Below the pieces are notes generated by a model. It was not told the origin of the DNA, did no database searches, and worked only from the letters and a program-made list of their open reading frames with translations. Positions 1 to 9,181 of a stretch of DNA of 64,000 nucleotides are shown here, piece after piece. Where the stretch lies: the NCBI GenBank assembly GCA_019359395.1, contig JAHHHK010000004.1:248001-312000 (forward strand). Direction: 5' to 3'. A program made the position numbers and the translations under genes. Source of the DNA: Komarekiella atlantica HA4396-MV6 (lineage in GTDB: Bacteria; Cyanobacteriota; Cyanobacteriia; Cyanobacteriales; Nostocaceae). The stretch's first letter is position 1; each line of letters starts with the position of its first letter.

Positions 1-1322
1 TATTAAGAGTCGTCCATCTGTTGCTACCGAGTTGGATAAGCTGGCAAACAGCTATTACCCAGATTGAAGCAGACAACGTAGAGGTTTTGGTGGATCTCTA
101 TCGCCAGTTTCAAGAAGGTAAGATCCGTTTTATGCTGGCATTTCGCCATCCCAAAACTGACGATCCATTTTGTTTGAGCTACTTGTTTTCTCAACTCGTG
201 CCAAAGGTAGCACGACAGGGGACATCGCTACAACTTCCGATTCATGCTCATTTTATCTACGATCGCGGTATTCCTCTATGGGCAGGTTCCCACGTTGGCT
301 GGATTGCTTCTCGTTTGGGTGGTACGCCAATTCAGCGGGGTAAGGCTGACTGGACGGGGTTGCGTTCAGCGCGTGATTTGTTTGCCAATGGGAAATTCCC
401 GATGGCTGCTGCGCCAGAAGGGGCTACTAATGGTCTATCAGAGATTATCAGCCCCCTAGAACCTGGTATCGCTCAATTAGGCTTTTGGTGTGCTGAAGAC
501 TTGTACAAAGCTGGACGCGACCAGCAGGTTTTAATTGTACCAGTTGGGATTAAGTATAGTTACGTTGATGCTCCTTGGGAAGCGATCGCTCAGCTTTTGA
601 GTGAATTGGAGGCAGCTAGTGGTTTACCCGTGAATCCAAACGAACAAAGCAATATAGCTTCTATAGAGTCGCTTTATCCCCGATTGTTGACTTTGGCAGA
701 ACATTTACTTTCGCTGATGGAACAATTTTACACGCGGTTTTATCATCAAAAACTGCCAGATGCCAAGATTGTAACTGGAGAAATTCAAGATAGAAATGAA
801 GTACTAGCACATCGTTTGCAAGCTTTGTTGAATGCGGCGCTACTAATATCAGAGCAGTATTTTGATTTGCAGCCAAGAGGCAATTTAAATGACCGCTGTC
901 GGCGGGTAGAGCAAGCTGGTTGGAATTATATATTTAGAGAAGAATTTAAGGATATAAAAGCATTATCTTCTATAGAGCGTGCTTTAGGCGATCGCGTTGC
1001 TGAAGAGGCAAATGCACGAATGTGGCACATGCGCTTAGTAGAAAGTTTTGTCGCAGTTTCCGGCAATTACATCCGTGAAAAACCGACAGTAGAAAGGTTT
1101 GCTGAGACAACTTTAATATTATGGCAGATGATTACTCGGATTAAGGGTGATAAAGCTTTCCGGCGTCCGCAATTAGGTAAGCAGCAAGTTAAGATAACTG
1201 TAGGTAAGCCGATATCTGTTTCTGAGCGTTACCCCGAATATAAAGGCAGCCGCTTAGGTGCTAAACAAACTGTTGCCCAATTTACGAATGATTTGCAGCA
1301 AGCGATGGAGAGTTTGCTTTAA
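1..1322 (+). CDS. 1-acyl-sn-glycerol-3-phosphate acyltransferase-like protein (5' partial)
   Basis: The protein resembles the PlsC/lysophosphatidate acyltransferase family, which transfers an acyl chain to a glycerolipid at the membrane. The acyltransferase HX4D motif appears as HPKTDD, and a PEGATNG block further on matches the family's EGT/S acceptor-site motif. The frame is open from the first bases of the window, so the true start probably lies upstream; the first possible start inside is a TTG at 21, giving 433 residues. The C-terminal half (after about residue 200) is a cyanobacterial extension without a recognised motif. No neighbour suggests a link to nitrogen fixation. The family call is fairly secure; substrate is unknown. 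Confidence 0.75.
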   Translation, partial: LRVVHLLLPSWISWQTAITQIEADNVEVLVDLYRQFQEGKIRFMLAFRHPKTDDPFCLSYLFSQLVPKVARQGTSLQLPIHAHFIYDRGIPLWAGSHVGWIASRLGGTPIQRGKADWTGLRSARDLFANGKFPMAAAPEGATNGLSEIISPLEPGIAQLGFWCAEDLYKAGRDQQVLIVPVGIKYSYVDAPWEAIAQLLSELEAASGLPVNPNEQSNIASIESLYPRLLTLAEHLLSLMEQFYTRFYHQKLPDAKIVTGEIQDRNEVLAHRLQALLNAALLISEQYFDLQPRGNLNDRCRRVEQAGWNYIFREEFKDIKALSSIERALGDRVAEEANARMWHMRLVESFVAVSGNYIREKPTVERFAETTLILWQMITRIKGDKAFRRPQLGKQQVKITVGKPISVSERYPEYKGSRLGAKQTVAQFTNDLQQAMESLL

Positions 1323-1501
1323 GCAAGAGAAAATAAAACAATACAATGGTAGCGATGTTAGTACAGCAATCCTAATTAGAATAAAAACAAGTTAACATCT
1401 ACAAAGCTTATATAGCTATCAAACTTGCGATATATTTCTTAAGTATGATTGCTGATACTTTTGTGAGTGGTTTAATAGGAATTTCACTAACAGTAAATAT
1501 T

Positions 1502-2407
1502 ATGAATTTAGCGTATTTAATTTTAGCACATAATACTCCTAATCATTTGTGTAAATTGATTAATGCTCTTAATAGTCCTGATACTCAGTTTTTCATACAC
1601 ATAGATGCTAAGAGTGACGAATCGCTTTTTCAAGAAAAAATTCATCATCAAAATGTTACGTTTATTCGACACAGAGTATCTGTTTATTGGGGTGAATTTT
1701 CTACAATTGAAGCTACTATAAATTTGATTCGAGAAGCATTAAACAGTCAACATAGATTTGACTACCTAATTTTAATTAGTGGAAGTGATTATCCCTTAAA
1801 GAGCGCAAGCTACATAAACGATTATTTTTCTCAAAGGGTTGGAACGGAGTTTATCAATCTAGTTGAGATGCCCAATCAAGAAGTAAGTAAGCTTCTAGAT
1901 AGACTTTATAAGTACCAACCACAGACACTATATAATCACAGCCTTTATCGTACAATAATGCGAGTTTTTGCTGCTGTAATCAACAACATTATACCTTGGA
2001 AACGTGATTACAAAAAAGCTCTAGGAAATCTAAAACCGTATGCAGGAAGTCAATGGTGGGCATTGTCAGCAGATGCATGTCACTACATCTTATCGTTCGT
2101 CGAAACAAATCCCAAAATAGTAAAGTTTTTCCAAAACACATTGACACCGGACGAAATGTTTTTTCAGACAATTATAGGTAATTCACAGTTCCGAACAAAA
2201 GTTGCAATGAATTTGACTTTTACAGAGTGGGAAAGTGTTGAACATCCAGAACTTATCAATATAGAACAGTTACAGAGGTTGAAAAAAATGGATAAAATTA
2301 TAGAAACTAATGTCTATGGCAGTGGTGAGATGCTATTTGCAAGAAAGTTCAAAGATGAAAGTTCAGAACTCACCGACTTTATTGATAATTGGATACAAGA
2401 ATCTTAA
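1502..2407 (+). CDS. GT14-type (core-2/I-branching) beta-1,6-N-acetylglucosaminyltransferase-like protein
   Basis: The 301-residue protein starts MNLAYLILAHN and carries the features of glycosyltransferase family 14: a hydrophobic first strand followed by AH, a FIHIDAKSD segment, a YWGEFSTIEA block and the SGSDYPL motif. In bacteria such enzymes are thought to add sugars to surface polysaccharides. The frame is open upstream to 1445, but the ATG at 1502 places the conserved first strand at the N terminus, so it is preferred. It stands alone; base composition is AT-rich compared with the nif genes, which would fit a transferred surface-glycan gene (inference). Acceptor and donor sugars cannot be read from sequence. 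Confidence 0.75.
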   Translation: MNLAYLILAHNTPNHLCKLINALNSPDTQFFIHIDAKSDESLFQEKIHHQNVTFIRHRVSVYWGEFSTIEATINLIREALNSQHRFDYLILISGSDYPLKSASYINDYFSQRVGTEFINLVEMPNQEVSKLLDRLYKYQPQTLYNHSLYRTIMRVFAAVINNIIPWKRDYKKALGNLKPYAGSQWWALSADACHYILSFVETNPKIVKFFQNTLTPDEMFFQTIIGNSQFRTKVAMNLTFTEWESVEHPELINIEQLQRLKKMDKIIETNVYGSGEMLFARKFKDESSELTDFIDNWIQES

Positions 2408-2805
2408 ATTAAAATAGTAAACAGTAAACAGTAAACAGTAAACATTGGTCAGAAAAAAATAATTACTGATAACTGTTAAACAACGCCTGCCACTAGTCAA
2501 CTTTGGATTATTAGTTTTCAGTTGAAAGTAATCGCCGATAGAGTCGATAGAGTGGTTATCTTTAAACCTAATTATCTTTAGTGATAACTAGACCTCTTGC
2601 AAAAGTCCGAAAATTATGAGTGTCATTCTGACCAGAACGTAGTAGAGGGTACTCCTAGGTCGAAGCAAGCTACGCATAGCGTTCCGTAGGAAAGAATCTC
2701 CGAGATGTTTCGCTCCGCTCAACATGACAATTTAAACATTTATGCAAGAGATTTACTGTTTACTGATTACTGTTAAAAATGTCCAAACATCATCTATAGC
2801 ATCTG
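2408..2805. repeat. Gene-free stretch with short tandem and dispersed repeats
   Basis: No coding sequence was recognised here. At 2415-2443 a 7-bp unit (agtaaac) is repeated about four times, a typical cyanobacterial STRR. At about 2590-2760 lies a dispersed repeat of the 'cctcttgcaaaagtc ... gaaagaatctccgagatg' kind; related fragments begin other intergenic regions here (for example 55861). Confidence 0.5.
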
Positions 2806-3381
2806 TCATTTTGGAAAAACTTTAGATAAATCGAGAACTAAAGCAGGGAAAAATCGCAGATTAACTGATTCATTTGCCAAATAAATCAACTTGCGGCGAT
2901 AACCAAATTTACCCTGCAAATGTTGATAAGGCTTGCTATAGCATTCTAAAGAATTATCTACTAAATTAAATATCCAATAATTAAAAATATTCGCTTCTGT
3001 ATAAAGCAGTAATTTTACCTCTTGGTCATATTTCAAGGAGGAATCAGAAATTTCTATTAAAAGTAATATGTCAGAGGTGCTGGGATGATTTGTTAGATAG
3101 TCATCATCTCTATTTTTTGCAATTACTCTATCTGGTTCAGGCTCACTGTAGTTAGACAAAGTACTTGGTTGTTGTCCTCGCAGGGTTGCGCGATCGCCTA
3201 CTAGCTTATATAATTATCGCTCTAGGCGTGTTTCACAAACTGAATGTGGTGTATCTTTTGCTACTATGTAGAAAATTTCACCCTTAATTAGCTCAACTCG
3301 GTCATCCTCCTTAAAGAAGCCGAGTTCTGCCATCCGGTGATATTCAGCTATAGTGAAGCGTTTAGCAGTGGTTAAGCTCAT
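2806..3381 (-). pseudogene. Uma2-family (DUF820) endonuclease-like gene interrupted by one in-frame stop
   Basis: Read on the minus strand from the ATG at 3381, the frame gives a Uma2-type N terminus (TTAKRFTIAEYHRM, then FFKEDDRVELIKGEI) and continues in the same frame to a C-terminal Uma2 domain ending at 2806, for 192 codons in all. A single TAA at 3214-3216 (codon 56) interrupts it, where the context TRLER-stop-LYKLVGD suggests an original GAA glutamate codon. No frameshift is needed, so a single base substitution or sequencing error explains the break. Internal restart could give about 117 residues from a TTG at 3159. Uma2 proteins have a PD-(D/E)XK-like fold; their role in cyanobacteria is not established. 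Confidence 0.8.
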
Positions 3382-3498
3382 AACAAATACGGAATATGCA
3401 GAGTTATTTGCATTTTATCCTTTTACACTAAAAATAAATAGGTGGAATAGGAGCGAACCCTTCCACCTGTAAAATTAAATTACAAATGTCTTTGCAAC

Positions 3499-4035
3499 TT
3501 AAGTTAAGTGTTTTTCTAGCAAAGATGCGATCGCGTCTGGATGAATATTTTTGTATTTCTTTTTACCAAGCTGCAAAACACAATTAGGGGCGCTACCGCA
3601 GCATTTTTGGCAGCCTGTGTGTTCAATTTTGACTTTATCTAACAAACCGCGATCGCACAAAGTTTTTTCCAATTCTGATAATAACCCTTTGCCGCCACGC
3701 TTCATACAACCAGACTTTTGACACACCATAATCCTGGCTTTGGGTTGAGGTGGCAAATCTGGAATTTGGCAAACACCCATTGATGTTACCCGATAAGCTT
3801 TGAGTTTAATTTTACCTGTGTGTGGATTTAATTTACTGTGACCACAAACGCGAATTTGCTCACCTGGTACTAACGATGTCAAAGAACGGCGCAACTCTTT
3901 AGGTAGTTTAACTTGCACACTTCCAGATGGAACTGCTAATTGTAAGTATTTATATTTTCCTGGTTCATCACCAACAAAACCTAGTAACTGTCCCTCAACA
4001 TTCAATTCCGATAAAGTCAGATATTTGTCACCCAT
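3499..4035 (-). CDS. Thioredoxin-like [2Fe-2S] ferredoxin
   Basis: The 178-residue protein has an N-terminal beta-rich domain (about 1-100) and a C-terminal thioredoxin-fold [2Fe-2S] ferredoxin domain. The likely cluster ligands are among C105, C110, C142, C145/C146 and C152, in the context MVCQKSGC and GCQKCCGSAPNC. Such ferredoxins are low-potential carriers described in several nitrogen fixers. It lies downstream of nifT on the same strand with a 125-bp gap, so it probably shares the nifVZT transcript and may serve nitrogenase assembly or electron supply (inference). Its N-terminal domain is cyanobacterial in style and its role is unknown. Confidence 0.75.
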   Translation of the reverse strand: MGDKYLTLSELNVEGQLLGFVGDEPGKYKYLQLAVPSGSVQVKLPKELRRSLTSLVPGEQIRVCGHSKLNPHTGKIKLKAYRVTSMGVCQIPDLPPQPKARIMVCQKSGCMKRGGKGLLSELEKTLCDRGLLDKVKIEHTGCQKCCGSAPNCVLQLGKKKYKNIHPDAIASLLEKHLT

Positions 4036-4160
4036 TTTCAGTCACTCAAAATATAAAATAATAAACCCCACTCTGATGGGGTAATTTCACTCATCCAAAG
4101 AAAGAAGGAAAAATCTATTTTTTATCTTTTACCTTCTCTCTTTACTGTCGGATAAAAATT

Positions 4161-4364
4161 TTATGCCAAGCGTTTAGCTTCTACAGTTTGAGGTAAATTG
4201 GCTGCATCTGGCAAATCACGAAATTCTAATTCCCAACCATTTGCTAAGGTGAGAATTTTTCCCTCATTTCCTTCTGTTTGTTTAACTACTTCTTCCTCTA
4301 AGTCTTTTTTAGCAACATAGACAACTAAATTGCCGGCATCATTCATGCGTAACATTACTTTCAT
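4161..4364 (-). CDS. nifT: Nitrogen fixation protein NifT/FixU
   Basis: A 67-residue protein beginning [24 protein letters not shown], the characteristic N terminus of NifT/FixU. The family is small, is found only with nif genes, and is dispensable in tested organisms; its biochemical role is unknown. The ATG at 4364 is chosen because family members start MKVM; a TTG at 4376 would add four residues. The start overlaps the 3' end of nifZ by 26 bp, so the two are translationally coupled in the nifV-nifZ-nifT unit. Confidence 0.92.
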   Translation of the reverse strand: MKVMLRMNDAGNLVVYVAKKDLEEEVVKQTEGNEGKILTLANGWELEFRDLPDAANLPQTVEAKRLA

Positions 4365-4626
4365 GAGATTCCTCAACAGATTCTAGTTCTTTTTTCTTGC
4401 AGCCGACGACGAACCCTGTTTCCAAAAAATGCACGGCATAGATATAAGAAGTCTGCAAATATGTGCCGATACTTGCTATGTAGCCGATATCCCCCTTGTT
4501 TGCTAAAACTTGCCCGACTTCTTTACCAGGAAACGTACCATCGTTTTTGAGCAGTTTACGAACTCTGACTTTTTCACCGATTTCAAAAGCGGGTGGTAAG
4601 TTAAGCTCTAATTCATCGCGTTGCAT
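4339..4626 (-). CDS. nifZ: Nitrogen fixation protein NifZ
   Basis: A 95-residue NifZ protein. The conserved block [21 protein letters not shown] near the N terminus and the later [14 protein letters not shown] and [10 protein letters not shown] segments are typical of the family. NifZ assists maturation of the second P-cluster pair of the MoFe protein in Azotobacter. The gene overlaps the 3' end of nifV by 14 bp and the 5' end of nifT by 26 bp, a tightly coupled nifV-nifZ-nifT set that is standard for heterocystous cyanobacteria. The acidic tail (ESVEESHE) lies within the nifT overlap. Confidence 0.94.
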   Translation of the reverse strand: MQRDELELNLPPAFEIGEKVRVRKLLKNDGTFPGKEVGQVLANKGDIGYIASIGTYLQTSYIYAVHFLETGFVVGCKKKELESVEESHESNVTHE

Positions 4627-5746
4627 GAGAATACCTCTGTTCTCGTACCAAATTCAAAAGTTCTTCTGTAGTCAGGCTGCGTTTTTTCTGTATCGATTGG
4701 TGGCGCACTGCGTCTAAAACAGACTGGGTTTCTTGAGAGTTCAAGAAAATACCATGCTGTTGTAGCAAACTAGACACTAAATGCCGGCCAGAATGTTTAC
4801 CCACTACTAAACGCCGTTCCCAACCTACTTCTTCAGGCGCAAACGGTTCGTAGGTGATGGGGTTTTGTAGTACGCCGTGAGCATGAATACCAGACTCGTG
4901 AGCAAAAGTATTTTCACCAACGATCGCCTTCCAAGGTGGTACATTAGCACCGGATGCTGAAGCAACGAGTTGAGATAGTTCCAACAAACTGGGAGTGTCG
5001 ATACCCAAATCGATGCCATAGATGCGTTTGATAGCCATGACAACTTCTTCTAAGGCTGCATTGCCAGCTCTTTCGCCCAAGCCGTTAACTGTGGTATTAA
5101 CAGATGAGGCTCCAGCTTTAATACCAGCCAAAGCATTAGCAGTTGCTAGACCAAAATCATTGTGGGTGTGAATTTCTAGGGGGATCAGCAAAGCTGATGC
5201 GAGTCGTTTGACTTTCGTGTAGGTGGTGAAGGGGTCGAGAACTCCTACGGTGTCACAGAAGCGAAACCGTGATGCACCCCATTCTTGGGCGTAAAGTGCT
5301 ACGTCTAAGAGGAAGTTTTCATCAGCTCTAGAGGAATCTTCTCCCCCTACTGCTACCCAAAGACCTTTATCGAGGGCGAAGCTGATACAATCTTTGAGCT
5401 TTTGCAAACTTACCCGCCACTGACCGTGGAATTTAGCGGCGATTTGGATACCAGAGACGGGAATGGCAATATGCACTCGGTTCAGACCGCAAGCTATGGA
5501 AGCTTTAATGTCTGAGATGACGGCGCGATTCCAGCCTAGGAGTTTGGCTTGCAAACCCAAATCAGAAATTGCACAGATCGCGCGGATTTCTTCCTCACCC
5601 ATCGCCGGAATACCGACTTCTAATTCGGGAATACCTATGGCGTCAAGAAATTTAGCGATCGCTACTTTCTCTTGTAAGTTAAAGGCAACACCTGCTGCTT
5701 GTTCGCCATCACGTAATGTAGTGTCATTAATTATGATTTGATTCAT
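4613..5746 (-). CDS. nifV: Homocitrate synthase
   Basis: A 377-residue DRE-TIM metallolyase that condenses acetyl-CoA with 2-oxoglutarate to homocitrate, the organic ligand of FeMo-co. The family signature [10 protein letters not shown] stands at residues 6-15, the metal-binding HTHND motif and the downstream [14 protein letters not shown] signature are present, and the length fits NifV rather than the longer isopropylmalate synthases. The ATG at 5746 gives the usual [12 protein letters not shown] start. It leads the tightly packed nifV-nifZ-nifT unit; about 170 bp separate it from the next possible upstream gene. Expression is expected in heterocysts. Confidence 0.95.
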   Translation of the reverse strand: MNQIIINDTTLRDGEQAAGVAFNLQEKVAIAKFLDAIGIPELEVGIPAMGEEEIRAICAISDLGLQAKLLGWNRAVISDIKASIACGLNRVHIAIPVSGIQIAAKFHGQWRVSLQKLKDCISFALDKGLWVAVGGEDSSRADENFLLDVALYAQEWGASRFRFCDTVGVLDPFTTYTKVKRLASALLIPLEIHTHNDFGLATANALAGIKAGASSVNTTVNGLGERAGNAALEEVVMAIKRIYGIDLGIDTPSLLELSQLVASASGANVPPWKAIVGENTFAHESGIHAHGVLQNPITYEPFAPEEVGWERRLVVGKHSGRHLVSSLLQQHGIFLNSQETQSVLDAVRHQSIQKKRSLTTEELLNLVREQRYSHATR

Positions 5747-5916
5747 TGCAAACTTCCCTCTCTCGGAATGTTTCCTAATATCCTTTCTCTCTACAATTCC
5801 TAATGATGGTAAATGCTAAAAATATCACAACTCATAATGCAGTATTCTTCATTCTTAATTATTATCGAATTGGGAATACCACATCTGTATGACAAAGAAC
5901 CAAAACCTGGTATAAT

Positions 5917-6036
5917 TTACGAATTCTTTTTACTGTTGTCAGTTGAAATTTGTTCAAGTAGCAAACAACTGATGTAGCTATTAATAAGTCCTGAACAAAG
6001 CAAAAGACCAAATCCAGCAATTAAAGTGGAAATCAT
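5917..6036 (-). CDS. Possible small membrane protein (39 aa)
   Basis: A short frame, MISTLIAGFGLLLCSGLINS followed by a short polar tail ending NSKKNS, with one predicted membrane segment at about residues 3-27. A GAGG ribosome-binding motif lies 8 bases before the ATG. It sits between the DUF2949 gene and nifV on the same strand. I do not recognise the family, and chance cannot be excluded for a frame this short. Confidence 0.35.
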   Translation of the reverse strand: MISTLIAGFGLLLCSGLINSYISCLLLEQISTDNSKKNS

Positions 6037-6100
6037 CGTTGTAACCTCATAGTTTCTAGATAATTGGTGTGTAGTCTAACCAGGAAAATGCACTTCAAAG

Positions 6101-6307
6101 CTACACTTGTTCGGCTAACCAATCAAAAATTCGTCCTAGTTGCTCTAGGTCAACTAGGCCATACTGCCAAAGGAGCATTGGTAACGGCCCATTGTTCAAC
6201 TCACGGTGTCGCAGCGCCACAGCAATATCAGCTTTTGTAAGTTCGAGTTCATTGTGCAGAAAATTAATGAATTTTATATCGCTGTTACGAGTTGCCATAT
6301 CGGACAT
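6101..6307 (-). CDS. DUF2949 domain protein
   Basis: A 68-residue protein with the pattern of the cyanobacterial DUF2949 family: FINFLHNELELTKADIAVAL, then LPMLLWQYGLVDLEQLGRIFDWL. The domain is helical and its function is unknown. It lies between the Asr1405-type gene and nifV on the nifP-nifV strand, a position shared with other heterocystous cyanobacteria as far as I recall. The ATG at 6307 is used; an alternative ATG lies three codons downstream. No clear ribosome-binding site is visible. Confidence 0.75.
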   Translation of the reverse strand: MSDMATRNSDIKFINFLHNELELTKADIAVALRHRELNNGPLPMLLWQYGLVDLEQLGRIFDWLAEQV

Positions 6308-6652
6308 TCAAATTATTGAGCTAGGTAAGAATTAAAAATTTTAAATTCCAAGTCTTGCTTGGTAATTTCGCCTTTTTAATTGTCGGGGTATGTCAGGATA
6401 ATTTCAGATTTACGAGACTAGACAAAATCCAAAATTAGGTTAACCTCTATCAGTGTGCAACAAAATCTGTTAACAGACAGTAGCTTCAACTTCTAAATTT
6501 CATGGAGGTTCATGCATTCTTTAAAATAGGAATGGAGAATCAGTATTTTTTTGCTTTGTGGTATCCAAAGTTCATGGTCTGCTGGATTAAAAAGCAGCAA
6601 GCAAAGATAAACTTTTATCTGTGGTTTGTGATCTCTGCTTATGACTTTTAGC
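6308..6652. other. Gene-free spacer between DUF2949 and Asr1405-type genes
   Basis: About 345 bp without a recognised gene, hairpin or repeat. It may hold the promoter of the DUF2949 gene or a processed leader, but nothing specific can be supported. Confidence 0.4.
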
Positions 6653-6910
6653 TCAGCAATCATCGCTATAATTCCAGCACCGCTCTAGCCAATCGACTAA
6701 TTCGTGGCGAGCCGCAAGAAATTGCATAACTGTACTGCGTATCAGAATTGCTTCTTGCAAATTATTTACTTGCACTCGCAAAGAACCATCGGGATGACAG
6801 GAACTTTTAATCATTAACTCTTGCAAACGGTGATATATTCGCCAGCGATCGCTTAAAGGAATCTGCAAAACTTGATCGCCTGATGCGTCAGAACTACAAG
6901 GTGATAACAT
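6653..6910 (-). CDS. Asr1405/Asl0597 family protein
   Basis: An 85-residue conserved cyanobacterial protein, recognised by the segments LQIPLSDRWRIYHRLQEL, LRVQVNNLQEAILIRSTV and RHELVDWLERCW. In Anabaena/Nostoc the family member Asr1405 is encoded beside nifP, as here. Its function is unknown; the name reflects only the family. The ATG at 6910 fits the usual family length below 100 residues, and an AGGA motif lies upstream; the frame extends to 6967 with a possible longer start. Co-orientation and spacing (112 bp after nifP) suggest a shared transcript. Confidence 0.8.
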   Translation of the reverse strand: MLSPCSSDASGDQVLQIPLSDRWRIYHRLQELMIKSSCHPDGSLRVQVNNLQEAILIRSTVMQFLAARHELVDWLERCWNYSDDC

Positions 6911-6999
6911 AGTCGTTTGTCCTTTGTCAAAAATTCTTGGTTCACGCCTGGTAAAGTCCAGGGTCAAAAGTCCAGAGTAATTAATTTTGACTTTTGTAC

Positions 7000-7019
7000 A
7001 GACGCGATTAATCGCGTCT
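7000..7019. repeat. Perfect palindrome of the LTRR family
   Basis: AGACGCGATTAATCGCGTCT is a perfect 20-bp palindrome just after the nifP stop codon. The same palindrome is the core of the arrays at 25373-25488 and 28272-28420. As RNA it could form a hairpin that terminates or stabilises the nifP transcript. Confidence 0.75.
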
Positions 7020-7022
7020 CTA

Positions 7023-7760
7023 CTAATGACTCTTAACTCTTAAGGCTTGTAGTTGTTGTTCAAGTTGCTCAATGCGCGAGAGCAACGAGCTAATCACAGT
7101 TGCTTCTAAGTCGGGTAGCTTTCCGTGTTCTAGGGGACTGAGACTGGTGTCATTGCGGGAAATAATCCGACCGGGAACCCCGACAACAGTGCAATCGCTA
7201 GGAACTTCGCGCAAAACAATTGAGCCAGCACCAATACGGACGCGATCGCCAATTTGGATATTTCCTAAAACCTTTGCACCAGCGCCCACCACAACGTTTT
7301 TACCTACCGTAGGATGTCGCTTACCGCTTTCTTTCCCAGTCCCGCCAAGGGTGACGCCTTGATAAATCAGTGTATAGTCTCCCACGATCGCAGTTTCGCC
7401 AATCACAACACCCATCCCGTGGTCGATAAACACACCCTGACCAATCTCTGCACCTGGGTGAATTTCAATTCCCGTCAAAAACCGCCCGATATGAGAAATT
7501 AAGCGAGGGATGAAACCCACTCCTCGATGGTGTAACCAGTGAGCGAGACGATGCAAACATAATGCGTGCAGTCCAGGGTAGCAGAATACTACTTCTAGCC
7601 AATTACGTGCTGCGGGATCGCGCTCAAAGATAATGCGAAAATCACTCAATAATGGCTCAAAAAAAACGCCAGAGAGTAGATTTTTTACCAGGGATGTATT
7701 TGAAGAATCCTGCGCTTTGATAGTCTGGGAATTGCTGATACTGTCAAAGGACTGTTGCAT
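7023..7760 (-). CDS. nifP: Serine O-acetyltransferase (nif-associated)
   Basis: A 245-residue CysE-type serine acetyltransferase, which makes O-acetylserine for cysteine synthesis and so supports the high sulfur demand of Fe-S cluster assembly. The left-handed beta-helix is visible as hexapeptide repeats from about residue 90 to 180, with the catalytic histidine in [13 protein letters not shown] and the [13 protein letters not shown] loop. The C-terminal coiled coil ([18 protein letters not shown]) is typical of NifP. It is the first gene of the minus-strand nif group. A 22-bp-spaced repeated motif lies about 170 bp upstream (see 7930-7966), shared with nifB. Confidence 0.93.
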   Translation of the reverse strand: MQQSFDSISNSQTIKAQDSSNTSLVKNLLSGVFFEPLLSDFRIIFERDPAARNWLEVVFCYPGLHALCLHRLAHWLHHRGVGFIPRLISHIGRFLTGIEIHPGAEIGQGVFIDHGMGVVIGETAIVGDYTLIYQGVTLGGTGKESGKRHPTVGKNVVVGAGAKVLGNIQIGDRVRIGAGSIVLREVPSDCTVVGVPGRIISRNDTSLSPLEHGKLPDLEATVISSLLSRIEQLEQQLQALRVKSH

Positions 7761-7929
7761 CGGTAATGTCTATCTGGTTGAAAGAGCCATGTGCTATTTT
7801 TATGCTTATATCAGGCGACTTCCAACTAGATAGGAAACCCAATGTTGATTGGATTTATTGAATTGATTAAGGTTGTACTCAAGCGTCCAAACCCTGACTT
7901 AAGGGAAATTTAAAATTTCTCTTGGGGTA

Positions 7930-7966
7930 GGGGTGCTAGTATTTAACTATGGGGGTGCTAGTATTT
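7930..7966 (-). promoter_or_regulatory. Tandem candidate activator motif upstream of nifP
   Basis: Read toward nifP, the 15-mer AAATACTAGCACCCC occurs twice (7966-7952 and 7944-7930) with a 22-bp repeat distance, about two helical turns. Near-identical copies with the same 22-bp spacing and same orientation relative to the gene lie upstream of nifB (14728-14785). A binding site for a nif-specific activator such as CnfR is the natural inference; it has not been shown here. Confidence 0.55.
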
Positions 7967-8411
7967 TTGGGACAGGGTTTAAGAATTTCTGTTCTCGCTA
8001 CAAGAAACTTTACCTGTAAGACTTTGAAAACATTTCAGCAAGATATTTTGCAATATATTAAGCTGTACTCAGATGCACTCAAATATGAGGTAGATGAAGC
8101 GGAAAATCAATATTCTGTATATCGTATTACTATTAGTATCTTATTATTAGGTTAGACAAAAGACAGGTTTCTTTATTTTCTTTTAGGATTTACTGTCTGT
8201 ATGTATATATACGTTTCTAAATATAGTTATAGCTCATAGTAAATGTTTTATTCTATTGATGTGTTGAAGTTGCGATCGCAAAATCCTCCAGAAATCTCGT
8301 TTCCAGATTCTACCTGGAAATGCACTTCATTGCGGCTCTACCGCCAATAGGGTAGGCGGAGCCTCTCAATACGCGTTCCCAGCCAGAGACTAGGAACAAG
8401 GCATCTGAAGA
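7967..8411. other. Intergenic region upstream of the nifP motif
   Basis: No gene is supported. A 68-codon open frame at 7949-8155 begins inside the repeated motif, has no ribosome-binding site and no family features, and is not called. The rest is AT-rich, with one HIP1 octamer near 8273. Confidence 0.4.
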
Positions 8412-8642
8412 CTCATTAATGGAGTTCAAAGGCTCATTAATGAGTATCAAAGGTTCATTAATGGAGTTCAAAGGTTCATTAATGGAGTTCAAAGGTTCAT
8501 TAATGGAGTTCAAAGACTCATTAATGGAGTTCAAAGACTCATTAATGGAGTTCAAAGGCTCATTAATGGAGTTCAAAGGTTCATTAATGAAGTTCAAGGA
8601 CTCATTAATGGAGTTCAAGGACTCATTAATGAGTATCAATTT
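8412..8642. repeat. 21-bp minisatellite, 11 copies
   Basis: Eleven head-to-tail copies of a 21-bp unit (ctcattaatggagttcaaagg and close variants). Because 21 is a multiple of three, both strands stay open and would encode heptapeptide repeats (SLMEFKG on plus, NESLNSI on minus). Copies differ by one to four bases. The array abuts the stop codon of the neighbouring minus-strand gene. There is no independent evidence that either frame is translated. Confidence 0.9.
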
Positions 8643-8643
8643 A

Positions 8644-9120
8644 TCAAGAACCAGACGCAGCTTTAGTTGGTCTACCTCTAATAGCTTTAAAGCGTTCGCC
8701 CAACTGTTCAGCGATAGTTTTTAAGCCTGGAGTCTTTTTAGATGCAGTCTTCACGTAATCATAAACAGTCAAACTGCTGGTCATAGCTTCACTACCGACT
8801 GCCATTAGGGTATCATCTACCTGTTCGGTGAGTTGCTGCATTGAGATTAAAAGTTCCGTAAGCGCACTGGCTAATTGATAATCCCGAACAAGTTCCTCAA
8901 CGTTAAAAGTGGATGGAAGGATTTCGCGGTTAGACTGAGCAGCAGTAACGCTATTATTCACAAACGCTAGGCTTTTATCGCCCATTTTCACCAACTTACG
9001 CCGTTCTTCAGTGCTGAGAGTAATCAAAAAGGGCATCTTTTGTTGGACTGTCTGTAGCGCGGCTTTAATTTCTTGGATATCTTGTGGCGAAAGGGAAGCT
9101 GCAATATTTTGATAAGCCAT
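8644..9120 (-). CDS. Hypothetical protein, helical, 158 aa
   Basis: I do not recognise the family. The protein is predicted mostly helical, without signal peptide or membrane segment. It has an N-terminal region with SLSPQDIQEIKAALQTVQQK, a conserved-looking LSTEERRKLVKMGDKSLAFV segment, and a basic C terminus (ERFKAIRGRPTKAASGS) that could bind nucleic acid. The start ATG at 9120 is reasonable. It is followed directly by a 21-bp tandem repeat. Nothing links it to the nif genes. Confidence 0.6.
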   Translation of the reverse strand: MAYQNIAASLSPQDIQEIKAALQTVQQKMPFLITLSTEERRKLVKMGDKSLAFVNNSVTAAQSNREILPSTFNVEELVRDYQLASALTELLISMQQLTEQVDDTLMAVGSEAMTSSLTVYDYVKTASKKTPGLKTIAEQLGERFKAIRGRPTKAASGS

Positions 9121-9181
9121 TGTATATTTACCTTGGTAGTTCTAATGGTGAAGTAGCAATATTTGCTAAATCTAGAATTCC

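Noticed and set aside
7949-8155. 68-codon plus-strand open frame
   Set aside because: It begins inside the candidate regulatory motif, lacks a ribosome-binding site and shows no family features.
8310-8724. Overlapping open frames on both strands encoding heptapeptide repeats
   Set aside because: They exist only because the 21-bp repeat keeps all frames open; no start context or non-repeat domain supports translation.
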